A DNA stretch of 27,127 nucleotides from contig JAJYCM010000006.1 of the NCBI GenBank assembly GCA_021778375.1, positions 1 through 27,127 of the forward strand, given 5' to 3'. The notes beneath the pieces are model-generated. The model was not told where the DNA came from. It saw nothing but the letters and a program-made list of their open reading frames with translations, and made no database searches. The DNA comes from Bacteroidota bacterium. GTDB lineage: Bacteria > Bacteroidota > Ignavibacteria > Ignavibacteriales > Ignavibacteriaceae. Positions 1-7,780 of the stretch are shown piece after piece. The stretch's first letter is position 1. Each line of letters begins with the position of its first letter. A program made the translations under genes and the position numbers.

Positions 1-30
1 AATCCGGCATTACATATATTCAACTACAAG

Positions 31-1968
31 CTATTTCTTCTTTTTAGTTTCATCGTCAACTACTTCATAAGAAGCATCTTGAACTTCTTTGTCGTCGGAC
101 TTCTTTTCGCCATTAGAAGAAGCATTGTCACCTGCTTGCTGCGAAGCATCACCGGGCTGTCCTGCTCCGGGTTGCGCATAAAGTTCGGAAGCAATTTGGC
201 TCCATACTTTATTCAAAGATTCGGTAGTTGATTTTATCTGATCGGTATTATTAGAAGCAATAGCATCTTCAACCTTTTTTATTTCAGCTTCAAGTTTGCC
301 TTTTGAATCAGCAGACATTTTATCTTTCAAATCTTCAATTTGTTTCTTTGTTTGGAAGACTAAACTGTCAGCCTGATTCTTTACTTCAATGCCTTCTTTT
401 TTCATCTTATCTTCGGCAGCATGTTCTTTTGCGCTGTTCCTCATTTTTTCAACTTCATCTTTTGATAATCCGCTTGAAGAAGTAATCCTAATGCTCTGCT
501 CTTTACCAGTAGCTTTATCCTTAGCAGCAACGTGAAGAATACCGTTAGCGTCAATATCAAAAGTTACTTCAATTTGAGGGACGCCTCTAGGTGCAGGTGG
601 AATTCCATCAAGATGAAATCTTCCTAATGACCTATTGTCATTAGCCATAGGACGTTCACCTTGCAATACATGAATTTCAACAGACGGCTGACTATCGGAA
701 GCTGTCGAAAAGACTTCACTTTTCTTTGTAGGTATTGTAGTATTAGCATCAATCAATTTTGTCATAACGCCGCCAAGAGTTTCAATACCAAGAGAAAGAG
801 GTGTAACATCGAGTAAAAGGACATCTTTAACTTCACCGGTTAAAACGCCGCCTTGAATAGCTGCGCCGATTGCAACAACTTCATCAGGGTTAACGCCTTT
901 GTGAGGTTCTCTGTTAAAAATTTTCTTAACTAAATCCTGCACCATAGGTATTCTTGTTGAACCTCCGACAAGAATTACTTCATCAATTTGTGAAGCAGAA
1001 ACGCCGGCATCTTTTATAGCTTGCTCGCAGGGAATTCTTGTTTTTTGAACAAGATCGTCTATAAGCTGTTCAAATTTTGCTCGTGTCATAGTGATGTTCA
1101 AGTGCTTAGGTCCATCTTGCGTTGCAGTAACAAACGGAAGATTAACATCGGTCGATGAAGATGAGGAAAGTTCAATCTTGGCTTTTTCAGCGGCTTCTTT
1201 TAATCTTTGCAAAGCCATTGGATCTTTACGGAGATCAATGCCTTCTTGTTTTTTAAATTCATCGGCTAAAAAATCGATAATTCTTTGATCAAAGTCATCT
1301 CCGCCAAGGTGAGTATCACCGTTAGTAGATTTAACTTCAAAAACGCCATCGCCAAGAGCGAGTACAGAAACATCAAACGTTCCCCCACCAAGGTCATAAA
1401 CGGCGACGGTATGATCTTTTCCTTTTTTATCAAGACCGTAAGCTAGCGCTGCAGCAGTAGGTTCGTTGATAATTCTTCTTACTTTAAGACCTGCAATTTC
1501 ACCTGCATCTTTAGTAGCCTGACGTTGCGAATCGTTGAAATAAGCAGGAACAGTAATAACAGCTTCTGTAACTTCCTGCCCTAAATATTCTTCAGCAGTT
1601 TTTTTCATTTTTTGAAGGATCATTGCGCTGATTTCGGGAGGAGAATAAACGCGGTCGCTAATTTTAACACGCGCTGAATTTCCGTCGCCAGAAATCACTT
1701 CATAGGGAACTTTTGTTTTCTCGTCCTGCACTTCGCTAACTAATCTTCCCATAAATCTTTTAATAGAAAAGATTGTGTTTTTGGGATTAGTGATAGCTTG
1801 TCTTTTAGCCGGCTGGCCAACCAAACGATCACCATTTTTTGTAAAGGCAACCACAGAAGGGGTAGTCCTTCCACCTTCCGAATTTGGAATTACAACCGGA
1901 TCATTGCCTTCCATAACAGCAACGCACGAGTTTGTAGTGCCTAAGTCTATTCCAATTATTTTACCCAT
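31..1968 (-). CDS. dnaK: Molecular chaperone DnaK (Hsp70)
   Basis: This is the ATP-dependent cytosolic Hsp70 chaperone, which folds and rescues proteins with DnaJ and GrpE. The 645-residue protein is full length. It opens with the phosphate-binding motif IGIDLGTTNSC, followed by VYDLGGGTFDVSVL near residue 195 and VGGSTRIPMVQ near residue 340. The hydrophobic linker DVLLLDVTPLSLG leads into the substrate-binding domain. The tail is low in complexity (Gly/Gln/Ala/Asp rich) and ends in EVVDDETKKKK, a basic variant of the usual acidic end. AAGGAG lies 10 bases before the ATG. The gene follows hsp20 after 61 bases, so the two are probably co-transcribed. No CIRCE (HrcA) operator is visible nearby. 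The plus-strand open frames inside it are antisense shadows. Confidence 0.98.
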   Translation of the reverse strand: MGKIIGIDLGTTNSCVAVMEGNDPVVIPNSEGGRTTPSVVAFTKNGDRLVGQPAKRQAITNPKNTIFSIKRFMGRLVSEVQDEKTKVPYEVISGDGNSARVKISDRVYSPPEISAMILQKMKKTAEEYLGQEVTEAVITVPAYFNDSQRQATKDAGEIAGLKVRRIINEPTAAALAYGLDKKGKDHTVAVYDLGGGTFDVSVLALGDGVFEVKSTNGDTHLGGDDFDQRIIDFLADEFKKQEGIDLRKDPMALQRLKEAAEKAKIELSSSSSTDVNLPFVTATQDGPKHLNITMTRAKFEQLIDDLVQKTRIPCEQAIKDAGVSASQIDEVILVGGSTRIPMVQDLVKKIFNREPHKGVNPDEVVAIGAAIQGGVLTGEVKDVLLLDVTPLSLGIETLGGVMTKLIDANTTIPTKKSEVFSTASDSQPSVEIHVLQGERPMANDNRSLGRFHLDGIPPAPRGVPQIEVTFDIDANGILHVAAKDKATGKEQSIRITSSSGLSKDEVEKMRNSAKEHAAEDKMKKEGIEVKNQADSLVFQTKKQIEDLKDKMSADSKGKLEAEIKKVEDAIASNNTDQIKSTTESLNKVWSQIASELYAQPGAGQPGDASQQAGDNASSNGEKKSDDKEVQDASYEVVDDETKKKK

Positions 1969-2029
1969 CTTAGTTTTACTCCTTAATGAATGAATAAGCG
2001 GTTAATTTTCCCGCTGGTTTATGAATAAG

Positions 2030-2470
2030 TTATTTTATTTCAATTGTTTTTTCTTTAGGTGTTTTTGTTTCAGCTTTTGCAACTGAAATTGAAAGAACAC
2101 CATCTTCAAATTTGGCTTCAATACTCTCCGGATTTATACCTTCGGGCAAAGTAAACACTCTTTTGAAATTTCCAAAATATCTTTCATTTCTTAACAATTC
2201 CTTTTCTTTTTCATCTTTAAACAAGTTTTTCTTTTCTCCACTAATGGTAAGAACATTTTCTTTATAAGAAATTTTGAGATCATCTTTCTTAACGCCCGGC
2301 AATTCTAATTCAAAATAAAATTTATTTGAATCTTCAGAAATATCCACACGTGGGCTGAAGGTAAAGCCAGAATCTAGGTTTAAGTTTGGAAAATCTTTAT
2401 AAAATTTTCCACAATTACCATAAAAGGATTTATCAAATTCTTTTGCTGGTTGAAATTTTACGAATGTCAT
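2030..2470 (-). CDS. Small heat shock protein, Hsp20/alpha-crystallin family
   Basis: This ATP-independent holdase binds unfolding proteins and passes them to DnaK. The protein has about 146 residues. Its alpha-crystallin domain runs from about residue 40 (SPRVDISED) through FELELPGVKKDDLKIS and LTISGEKK to FEDGVLSISVAKA, the usual GVL-type end. An in-frame ATG exists four codons upstream (2480-2482), but its own bases form the GGAG Shine-Dalgarno. I therefore prefer the ATG at 2468-2470, with GGAG about seven bases before it. It is the first gene of the hsp20-dnaK unit and is divergent from birA, sharing a 227-base promoter region that carries a paired ATTCTGGCA motif. Confidence 0.95.
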   Translation of the reverse strand: MTFVKFQPAKEFDKSFYGNCGKFYKDFPNLNLDSGFTFSPRVDISEDSNKFYFELELPGVKKDDLKISYKENVLTISGEKKNLFKDEKEKELLRNERYFGNFKRVFTLPEGINPESIEAKFEDGVLSISVAKAETKTPKEKTIEIK

Positions 2471-2517
2471 TTTTAACTCCATTTATTAATAATTTTGGAT
2501 TAGGTACACATATTAAA

Positions 2518-2625
2518 TGCCAGAATATATTTTATGCTTAATTACTTATATTATAACTATTTAAGCCTATATCATTAGAAATAAGATATTTCACCCATTT
2601 AGGCAGACAAACGGTAATTCTGGCA
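2518..2625. repeat. Inverted pair of ATTCTGGCA motifs between hsp20 and birA
   Basis: A perfect 9-base inverted repeat is formed by TGCCAGAAT (2518-2526) and ATTCTGGCA (2617-2625), about 90 bases apart. Read toward each flanking gene, both arms say ATTCTGGCA, so each divergent gene carries the same motif in the same orientation. The distances to the starts are about 48 bases (hsp20) and 85 bases (birA). The identity is seen directly; a regulatory role is inference. It matches neither CIRCE nor a sigma-54 promoter. Confidence 0.4.
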
Positions 2626-2652
2626 CAGACCTATAATTTAATGGCTAAGGCT

Positions 2653-2683
2653 GTGACAATTTTTGTAAATTTGCTTATCTTTG
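2653..2683 (+). promoter_or_regulatory. Candidate birA-coaX promoter
   Basis: TATCTTTG at 2676-2683 fits the Bacteroidota -7 consensus TAnnTTTG. GTGACA at 2653-2658, 17 bases upstream, could serve as a weak -33/-35 element. Transcription would begin near 2690, leaving a leader of about 20 bases with AAAGG before the TTG start. This is a motif match only. Confidence 0.35.
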
Positions 2684-2709
2684 AATACTAAATCAATAAA
2701 GGTTAAAAG

Positions 2710-3486
2710 TTGTTCAACTTTGAGAGTTTTGATACCAAGGTCGACACAGAAGTTATAGGCAGAAATTTTATTTATTCTGAGGAGGTAGAATCGACTAATT
2801 CATTTCTTTTAAATAAGTCCAATAAATTTAATTCAGAAGGCACTATCCTATTGGCAGAAAAGCAATCTAAAGGCAGAGGAAGAAAAGAACGAGTTTGGTA
2901 CAGCGCAAAGGGACAAAATCTTACTTTTTCTATTTTGCTAACAAGTAAGAAATATTTCGGTAAAAAGTTTAATTTACTAAACTTTGCAACTTCGCTTTCC
3001 GTGGCATTTGCACTTGAGAATTTATTCCAGCTAAAGACAGAGCTTAAATGGCCAAATGATGTTTTAGTTAAAGGGAAAAAAATCTGTGGAATTTTACTCG
3101 AGTCGACGTCTCAAGGTAATAAAATTGAAAGAGTAGTTATTGGTATCGGGTTAAATGTTAATCAGGCTTTATTTCAAGGAAATTTTAATTTAGAACCTAC
3201 TTCGATTAAACTTGAGCTAGGCGAAAGCGTTGATCGAGAGAAATTACTTGCCGAGTTATTAAATACTTTCGAAGAAATACTTCAAAAGATGGAATCTAAG
3301 CCTGACGAAATCATGAAAGATTGGAAAGATCGTTGTAATTTAATCGGAGAAAAGATTTCTGTAACAGAAGAAGGCAATACAAAGTATGGAATTTTTGAAG
3401 ACTTAGACGAAGAGGGTTTTTTGTTATTAAAGACAAAAAATAAAATTGAAAAAATTCATTTCGGCGATGTGAGTGCGGCACAATGA
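2710..3486 (+). CDS. birA: Biotin--[acetyl-CoA-carboxylase] ligase
   Basis: This enzyme activates biotin with ATP and attaches it to the AccB lysine of acetyl-CoA carboxylase. The 258-residue protein has the catalytic core only. There is no N-terminal winged-helix domain, so it is a class I, non-repressor BirA. Visible motifs are EVESTNS (25-31), the biotinyl-AMP loop GRGRK (55-59), KWPND (113-117), the KKICGILLES segment that carries the catalytic-lysine region (about 123-132), and GIGLNVN (145-151). The start is a TTG with AAAGG eight bases upstream. No ATG precedes the conserved N-terminal motif, so the unusual start is needed. Its last bases overlap coaX by ATGA. accD, another acetyl-CoA carboxylase gene, is close by on the other strand. 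Confidence 0.93.
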   Translation: MFNFESFDTKVDTEVIGRNFIYSEEVESTNSFLLNKSNKFNSEGTILLAEKQSKGRGRKERVWYSAKGQNLTFSILLTSKKYFGKKFNLLNFATSLSVAFALENLFQLKTELKWPNDVLVKGKKICGILLESTSQGNKIERVVIGIGLNVNQALFQGNFNLEPTSIKLELGESVDREKLLAELLNTFEEILQKMESKPDEIMKDWKDRCNLIGEKISVTEEGNTKYGIFEDLDEEGFLLLKTKNKIEKIHFGDVSAAQ

Positions 3487-4241
3487 TCTTGACTTGTGAT
3501 GTTGGCAATACCAATATCAAAACCGCAGTTTTTCGCGATGACCAAATTGGAGAAATCTACACCTTTGATAAATTAGACACTTTATTTTCTTACCTCGGGA
3601 AAATTCACCCAGAAAACTTTGCAATCGCTTCAGTAGTACCTTCCACTACAAAAAGTATAACTGATTATTTGGGATCAAAGTTTGGAGTGATTCCTTTAAT
3701 TATCAGAAATGACCTCAAATTCAATTTAAGAATTGATTACGATTCTAGTGAAACTTTAGGAATCGATAGGATTTGCTCAGCTGAAGGAGCTTTCAAATTA
3801 TTTAAGAACTCAACTGAATTTAATAGTTACACCGAAAAAACTTATTTAATTACGATTGACTTCGGTACTGCGACTACTATCAACATTATAAGATACCCGG
3901 GTATTTTTTCTGGTGGATTAATTGCACCCGGATTAAAAATGATGTTCAACTCGCTTACTCAAAATACGGCGCAGCTTCCGCATGTGGATGAGAAAGATTT
4001 TAAGCAGATGATAGGTAGAGACACAAAAACATCGATAGCAAGCGGGGTAATAAATTCAATTGTAGGTATGATTGAAAAAACGTTAAAACACCTTAAAGAA
4101 AACCTCGGTGCAGGTGAGATAAAAATTTTCATTACAGGAGGAAATGCGGAAAAAATTAGTCCTCACCTTAACATTAAATATGAAAATCAAAAGGCGCTTG
4201 TACTTTTAGGAATCAAAGCTATTTTTGACATTAACAGATAG
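3483..4241 (+). CDS. coaX: Type III pantothenate kinase
   Basis: It phosphorylates pantothenate with ATP, the first committed step of coenzyme A synthesis, using the CoaX (ASKHA-fold) enzyme. The protein has 252 residues. Family motifs are DVGNTN at 6-11 (phosphate loop), GIDR at 93-96, DFGTATT at 126-132 and GGLIAPG at 144-150. A late ITGGNAE fits the second phosphate motif. The start ATG overlaps the birA stop in ATGA, so translation is probably coupled. The gene ends 13 bases before the converging panC, which makes pantothenate; the two pathway steps thus meet tail to tail with no room for a conventional terminator. Confidence 0.95.
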   Translation: MILTCDVGNTNIKTAVFRDDQIGEIYTFDKLDTLFSYLGKIHPENFAIASVVPSTTKSITDYLGSKFGVIPLIIRNDLKFNLRIDYDSSETLGIDRICSAEGAFKLFKNSTEFNSYTEKTYLITIDFGTATTINIIRYPGIFSGGLIAPGLKMMFNSLTQNTAQLPHVDEKDFKQMIGRDTKTSIASGVINSIVGMIEKTLKHLKENLGAGEIKIFITGGNAEKISPHLNIKYENQKALVLLGIKAIFDINR

Positions 4242-4254
4242 CACAATTTATAAT

Positions 4255-5109
4255 TTAAGAAACTTTAATAATTACATTATCTATCAATCGCGTATTCCCG
4301 ATTTTGCAAGCTATAAGAAAATAATATCTACTCCCCGATATTAAGCTATCGACCTGGGAAAATTTATCGACATCCACAATTCTTACATAGTCAATTTTGG
4401 ATGAGTCAATGGAATTAATTTCATTAATCATCTTAGAAATTATTATATCTGCCAATCTTTCCCCTTCCATTACTAACTTTTCGGCGAGTTTAAGCGCTTT
4501 GAATAAAACCAGAGCATCGCTTCTTTCATTAATAGATAAATAAATATTACGTGAACTCATCGCCAAACCGTCTTTTTCGCGAACGATTGGACATGCAATT
4601 ATTTCGGTAGTAAATTTTAAATCTTTTATCATCTGGCGAATTACAGCAACTTGCTGTGCATCTTTTTGACCAAAAAAGGTATAGTCAGGCAAAACACAAT
4701 TGAAAAGGATGGAAAGTATTGTTGCTACTCCTTTAAAATGAAAAGGGCGAAACTCGCCCTCAAGAATACGGGAAATTTCATCGACTTCAACAAAAGTCTG
4801 GTAATTAGTTTGATAAACTTCCGAAACTTCGGGGATAAATAGATAATCAGTGCCGATTGTCTTCAAAAGATTTTTATCATGCCTAAGATCGCGGGGGTAT
4901 TTTTTAAAGTCTTCGTTGGGTGCAAATTGAGCCGGATTAACAAAAATAGAAACAACTGTAACATTAGATTTTTGTTTAGATTTTTTAACAAGCGAGATAT
5001 GACCTTCGTGGAGGAACCCCATCGTCGGCACAAAACCTATCGACTTATTCTCAGCTTTCAACTTTCTTGAAAGCCTTTGCATTTGCGTAACGCTAGTAAT
5101 AATTTTAAT
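4255..5109 (-). CDS. panC: Pantoate--beta-alanine ligase, probable AUU start
   Basis: It joins D-pantoate to beta-alanine with ATP, giving pantothenate. Motifs are VPTMGFLHEGH (the ATP-binding HxGH), FVNPAQFAPNEDFKKYPR, FFGQKDAQQ and MSSRNIYL. The first ATG, at 5080-5082, has no Shine-Dalgarno and would remove the first beta strand. Reading upstream in frame gives IKIITSVTQ directly before that Met, which matches the usual PanC N-terminus. A GAGG at 5116-5119 lies six bases before an ATT at 5107-5109, and a TAA in frame at 5113-5115 limits any further extension. I therefore place the start at that ATT, giving 284 residues, close to the family norm. AUU starts are known for infC. The GAGG overlaps the accD stop. 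If AUU is not used, the ATG form has 275 residues. Confidence 0.93.
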   Translation of the reverse strand: MKIITSVTQMQRLSRKLKAENKSIGFVPTMGFLHEGHISLVKKSKQKSNVTVVSIFVNPAQFAPNEDFKKYPRDLRHDKNLLKTIGTDYLFIPEVSEVYQTNYQTFVEVDEISRILEGEFRPFHFKGVATILSILFNCVLPDYTFFGQKDAQQVAVIRQMIKDLKFTTEIIACPIVREKDGLAMSSRNIYLSINERSDALVLFKALKLAEKLVMEGERLADIIISKMINEINSIDSSKIDYVRIVDVDKFSQVDSLISGSRYYFLIACKIGNTRLIDNVIIKVS

Positions 5110-5115
5110 AGGTTA

Positions 5116-5119
5116 CCTC
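5116..5119 (-). promoter_or_regulatory. Ribosome binding site deciding the panC start
   Basis: On the minus strand the accD stop TGA runs straight into TGAGGTAACCT followed by ATT AAA ATT ATT. GAGG has ideal spacing (six bases) for the ATT at 5107-5109 and is too far (33 bases) from the first ATG at 5082. Confidence 0.55.
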
Positions 5120-5957
5120 AGGAAATTAACGATAAGACATTATAGATATTATTCTTTAATTCTTTTCTGGGTGAGATAACGTCAACAAATCCCTGTTCGA
5201 GTAAAAATTCTGATTTCTGGAATCCTTTGGGCAAATCTTTACCGATTGTCTGTTTGATAACACGAGGACCGGCAAACCCGATAAGAGCTTGCGGTTCGGC
5301 AATATGGATATCACCAAGCATAGCATAACTAGCAGTTGTGCCCCCGGTAGTTGGGTCTGTTAAAACCGAGATGTAAGGGACATGAGCATCGGCAAGCCTT
5401 GCAAGGCGTGAACTTGTTTTTGCCATTTGCATAAGAGAAAAAGCTCCCTCCATCATTCTTGCACCACCGCTTGCAGAAATTATAATTAATGGAATTTTAT
5501 TTTTGAAAGCCTTGTCAATTAATCTTGCAAGTTTTTCGCCAACAACAGAGCCCATGCTTCCGCCGATAAATTTAAAATCCATACAACCGAAAGCTACATC
5601 CATGCCATTTATTTTTCCAGTACCTGTCTTAACTGCATCATTCAATCCAAGTTTTTTTATGGTTTCTTGAATTCTATCTTTGTATTTCTTAGTATCTTCA
5701 AATTCGAGCGGGTCTCCGGAACGCATTTTTTTATCCATCTCTTTAAACGTGCCTTTATCCAAGATAACGTCAATATATTCCTTACTTCCAATCCTAAAAT
5801 GGAAACCACACTTTGTACAAGTCCACAAATTTGTTTCTAATTGTTTTTTATGAATTATTTCTCCACAACTTGAGCATTTTTCCCATAATCCGTCGGGCAA
5901 ATCTTTTTTTTGCGAGTCAGGTGAAATATTTTCCTTTGATCTTTTAAACCATGCCAT
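5118..5957 (-). CDS. accD: Acetyl-CoA carboxylase carboxyltransferase subunit beta
   Basis: AccD is the beta half of the carboxyltransferase that, with AccA, moves CO2 from biotinylated AccB to acetyl-CoA and yields malonyl-CoA for fatty acid synthesis. The 279-residue length is typical. A four-cysteine zinc ribbon is formed by C28, C31, C47 and C50. The crotonase-like core follows with IISASGGARMMEGAFSLMQM and VLTDPTTGGTTASYAMLGDI, which make the oxyanion and acyl-CoA site, and then GFAGPRVIKQT. It starts 10 bases after the DUF1573 gene stop, and its own stop overlaps the panC Shine-Dalgarno. birA, which biotinylates the partner AccB, lies nearby on the other strand. Confidence 0.97.
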   Translation of the reverse strand: MAWFKRSKENISPDSQKKDLPDGLWEKCSSCGEIIHKKQLETNLWTCTKCGFHFRIGSKEYIDVILDKGTFKEMDKKMRSGDPLEFEDTKKYKDRIQETIKKLGLNDAVKTGTGKINGMDVAFGCMDFKFIGGSMGSVVGEKLARLIDKAFKNKIPLIIISASGGARMMEGAFSLMQMAKTSSRLARLADAHVPYISVLTDPTTGGTTASYAMLGDIHIAEPQALIGFAGPRVIKQTIGKDLPKGFQKSEFLLEQGFVDVISPRKELKNNIYNVLSLIS

Positions 5958-5967
5958 TTATAAAACT

Positions 5968-6699
5968 CTACTTTGTTACATCAGCAAATATTGTTAATGA
6001 TTTGCGAGGATGTATTGGATCGTTTGTTGTAATTGAAATTACTCTATTAACTTTTCCGTTCAAACCGGCAGAATCAAATTGAACACGAATCTGAGATGAA
6101 TCGCCCGGTAAAAGTTCCTTTTTCTTAACTACGGCGGCAGTACATCCGCAAGATGTTTTTATGTCTTTTATTATTAAAGTTGTGTTACCATTATTTTTTA
6201 TTATGAAAAAACATTCCACAATCTGCCCTTGTTTGATTGAGCCAAAATTATGTTCGGTTTCAGGAAAGTTAGCCGCAGGATGGAACGAAGAATCGATCGG
6301 GATACCGGAAAGCGTGGGTTTGTTATCAGGATAAGCGCGGGTTACAAATAACTTCAAATCCGGATTATTTGGATCGTTGGTTTTTACAGTAACGTAGTTA
6401 TCTTCGGGATTAGCATTACCCTTGCTAACATAATCAATATCCAAGTGGGCAGAATCTCCGGGAATCAAGCTATTTTTATCAAGTGTAGCTGTGATACAAT
6501 TGCATGAAGACTTAACGCCTGATAAAGTAAGAAGAGCGCCGCCCCCGTTATAGATTACAAAAGAATGTTCAACTGAAGTTCCCGCAGGAGCATTACTGAA
6601 GTCGTAATCTATTTTAGGAACGGAAACAACCGGTCCAATTGACTGAGCAACACAAAACGAGAAAAAGAAAACAACCAAGGTAATTATTTTCTTAATCAT
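5968..6699 (-). CDS. Exported DUF1573 protein with two tandem domains
   Basis: The 243-residue protein has an N-terminal signal peptide (MIKKIITLVVFFFSFCVAQ, cleavage likely near residue 19). Two Ig-like DUF1573 units follow, roughly 25-110 and 140-240. Each has the family pattern of a short beta start (DYDFSNAPAGTSVEHSF; EHNFGSIKQGQIVECFF), a cysteine pair (SSCNC; SCGC), a PGDS turn and a TTNDP or KTNDP end. The cysteine pairs might bind metal or form disulfides. The family is common in the Bacteroidota group and its biochemical role is not established. AAAGGA precedes the ATG. It overlaps tsaB by eight bases, so it belongs to the porX-panC transcription unit. Confidence 0.9.
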   Translation of the reverse strand: MIKKIITLVVFFFSFCVAQSIGPVVSVPKIDYDFSNAPAGTSVEHSFVIYNGGGALLTLSGVKSSCNCITATLDKNSLIPGDSAHLDIDYVSKGNANPEDNYVTVKTNDPNNPDLKLFVTRAYPDNKPTLSGIPIDSSFHPAANFPETEHNFGSIKQGQIVECFFIIKNNGNTTLIIKDIKTSCGCTAAVVKKKELLPGDSSQIRVQFDSAGLNGKVNRVISITTNDPIHPRKSLTIFADVTK

Positions 6700-7357
6700 T
6701 TTTTTTTCTTTCCTTTACAACAAAATTTTTCAGATAATTCGGCTCAAGAAAATCATAATCATACACTTTCAGCTTTTCTCCGAAGAGATTGCACCACTTC
6801 GCTATAAACGAGGAATTGGGCGCACAAAGATTTTTTATTTTTCCGTCTAGCGGAAAGACATTACCAAAAGTTAAAGTATTCTTTATTCTTTTGCCAAATT
6901 CGTCCCGCTTGATTATACCCAGATTCTCCGCAAATATATAACTATTCCCTTTAACTTGAAACTTGGCAAAATATAACTCTTCAACATTAACTTTGTTTGC
7001 AATAAAAAAATCACTATCACATTTTAGGTAATTTGCAATTTGCAGTGCCAAAGCTTCAAAAGTAGGCACTGAAACAATTGGTAATTTAGCTCCAAAAGCT
7101 AAACCTTTTGCAGCAGACATTCCGATCCTTAAACCGGTAAAAGAACCGGGGCCTGCAGAAACTGCAATTGCATCCAGGTCTTTTGCATTAACGCCGGAAG
7201 ATTTCAAAACAAAGTCGGTAGCTTCAAATAATTTTTCGGCGTGGGAGTTTTTCAGATTAATATTCATTTCATAGAAAATTTCGTCCGAAAAATAGACACA
7301 AACACTACAAAGGCTTTGTGAAGTTTCAATCGCTAATACCGGCTTTGATTCATTCAT
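6692..7357 (-). CDS. tsaB: tRNA threonylcarbamoyladenosine biosynthesis protein TsaB
   Basis: TsaB is the non-catalytic, ASKHA-fold scaffold that pairs with TsaD and TsaE to add the t6A modification at tRNA position 37. The protein has 221 residues. Visible motifs are LAIETSQS near residue 8, NSHAEKLF at 38-45 and the hallmark SAGPGSFTGLRIGMSAAKG at 67-85. The C-terminal half is shorter and more variable, as usual for TsaB. It overlaps tsaE by eight bases upstream and the DUF1573 gene by eight bases downstream, which implies coupled translation. tsaD is not in the window. Confidence 0.95.
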   Translation of the reverse strand: MNESKPVLAIETSQSLCSVCVYFSDEIFYEMNINLKNSHAEKLFEATDFVLKSSGVNAKDLDAIAVSAGPGSFTGLRIGMSAAKGLAFGAKLPIVSVPTFEALALQIANYLKCDSDFFIANKVNVEELYFAKFQVKGNSYIFAENLGIIKRDEFGKRIKNTLTFGNVFPLDGKIKNLCAPNSSFIAKWCNLFGEKLKVYDYDFLEPNYLKNFVVKERKKND

Positions 7358-7778
7358 ATTTTATAAAATTAAAGTCTCTCGAAAGATCATCGTTTAAGGT
7401 AATATTTACTTCAAATCTTTTTTTTGGTAAAATAACGGGGATCAAATTACCCCATTCAATAAAAATTACCACACTATCATCGTTAAAATAATCATTGATC
7501 CCAATATCAAAAAGCTCGGAGACGTTATTTACCCGGTAAAAATCAAAATGAAATACTTTGAACTTACCGGAATACTCATTTACGATGGCAAAAGTTGGAG
7601 AAGTTACGTTATTTACTCCAAATATTTTTAAAGTATGCTTAATAAAAAAAGTTTTACCTGCTCCAAGATTACCGTTCAGAACAATTACATCTCCAGATGA
7701 GATGTAATTAACAAATTCACCGGCAAGATTTATTGTATCATCTTCGGTAAAAACTTTCTTTGTAAATGGGAAGTTCAC
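7350..7778 (-). CDS. tsaE: tRNA threonylcarbamoyladenosine biosynthesis ATPase TsaE
   Basis: TsaE is the small P-loop ATPase that drives the TsaB-TsaD complex in t6A synthesis. The protein has 142 residues. It shows Walker A GNLGAGKT (36-43), TSPTFAIVNEY (59-69), HFDFYRV (77-83) and a Walker B-like IFIEWG (105-110). The start is GTG at 7776-7778, only two bases after the porX stop; the N-terminal FTKKVFTEDDTINLA is normal for the family. It ends in TGA inside the start of tsaB, so TGA is a working stop codon in this genome. Confidence 0.95.
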   Translation of the reverse strand: MNFPFTKKVFTEDDTINLAGEFVNYISSGDVIVLNGNLGAGKTFFIKHTLKIFGVNNVTSPTFAIVNEYSGKFKVFHFDFYRVNNVSELFDIGINDYFNDDSVVIFIEWGNLIPVILPKKRFEVNITLNDDLSRDFNFIKYE

Positions 7779-7780
7779 TT

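Noticed and set aside
1775..1993. Open frame antisense to the start of dnaK
   Set aside because: Long antisense frames are usual in dnaK because of codon bias; no Shine-Dalgarno and no protein family.
2600..2640. sigma-54 promoter (TGGCAC) upstream of birA
   Set aside because: TGGCAC is present, but the required TTGC element at the -12 spacing is missing.
2483..2709. CIRCE operator for the hsp20-dnaK unit
   Set aside because: No TTAGCACTC/GAGTGCTAA pair is present.
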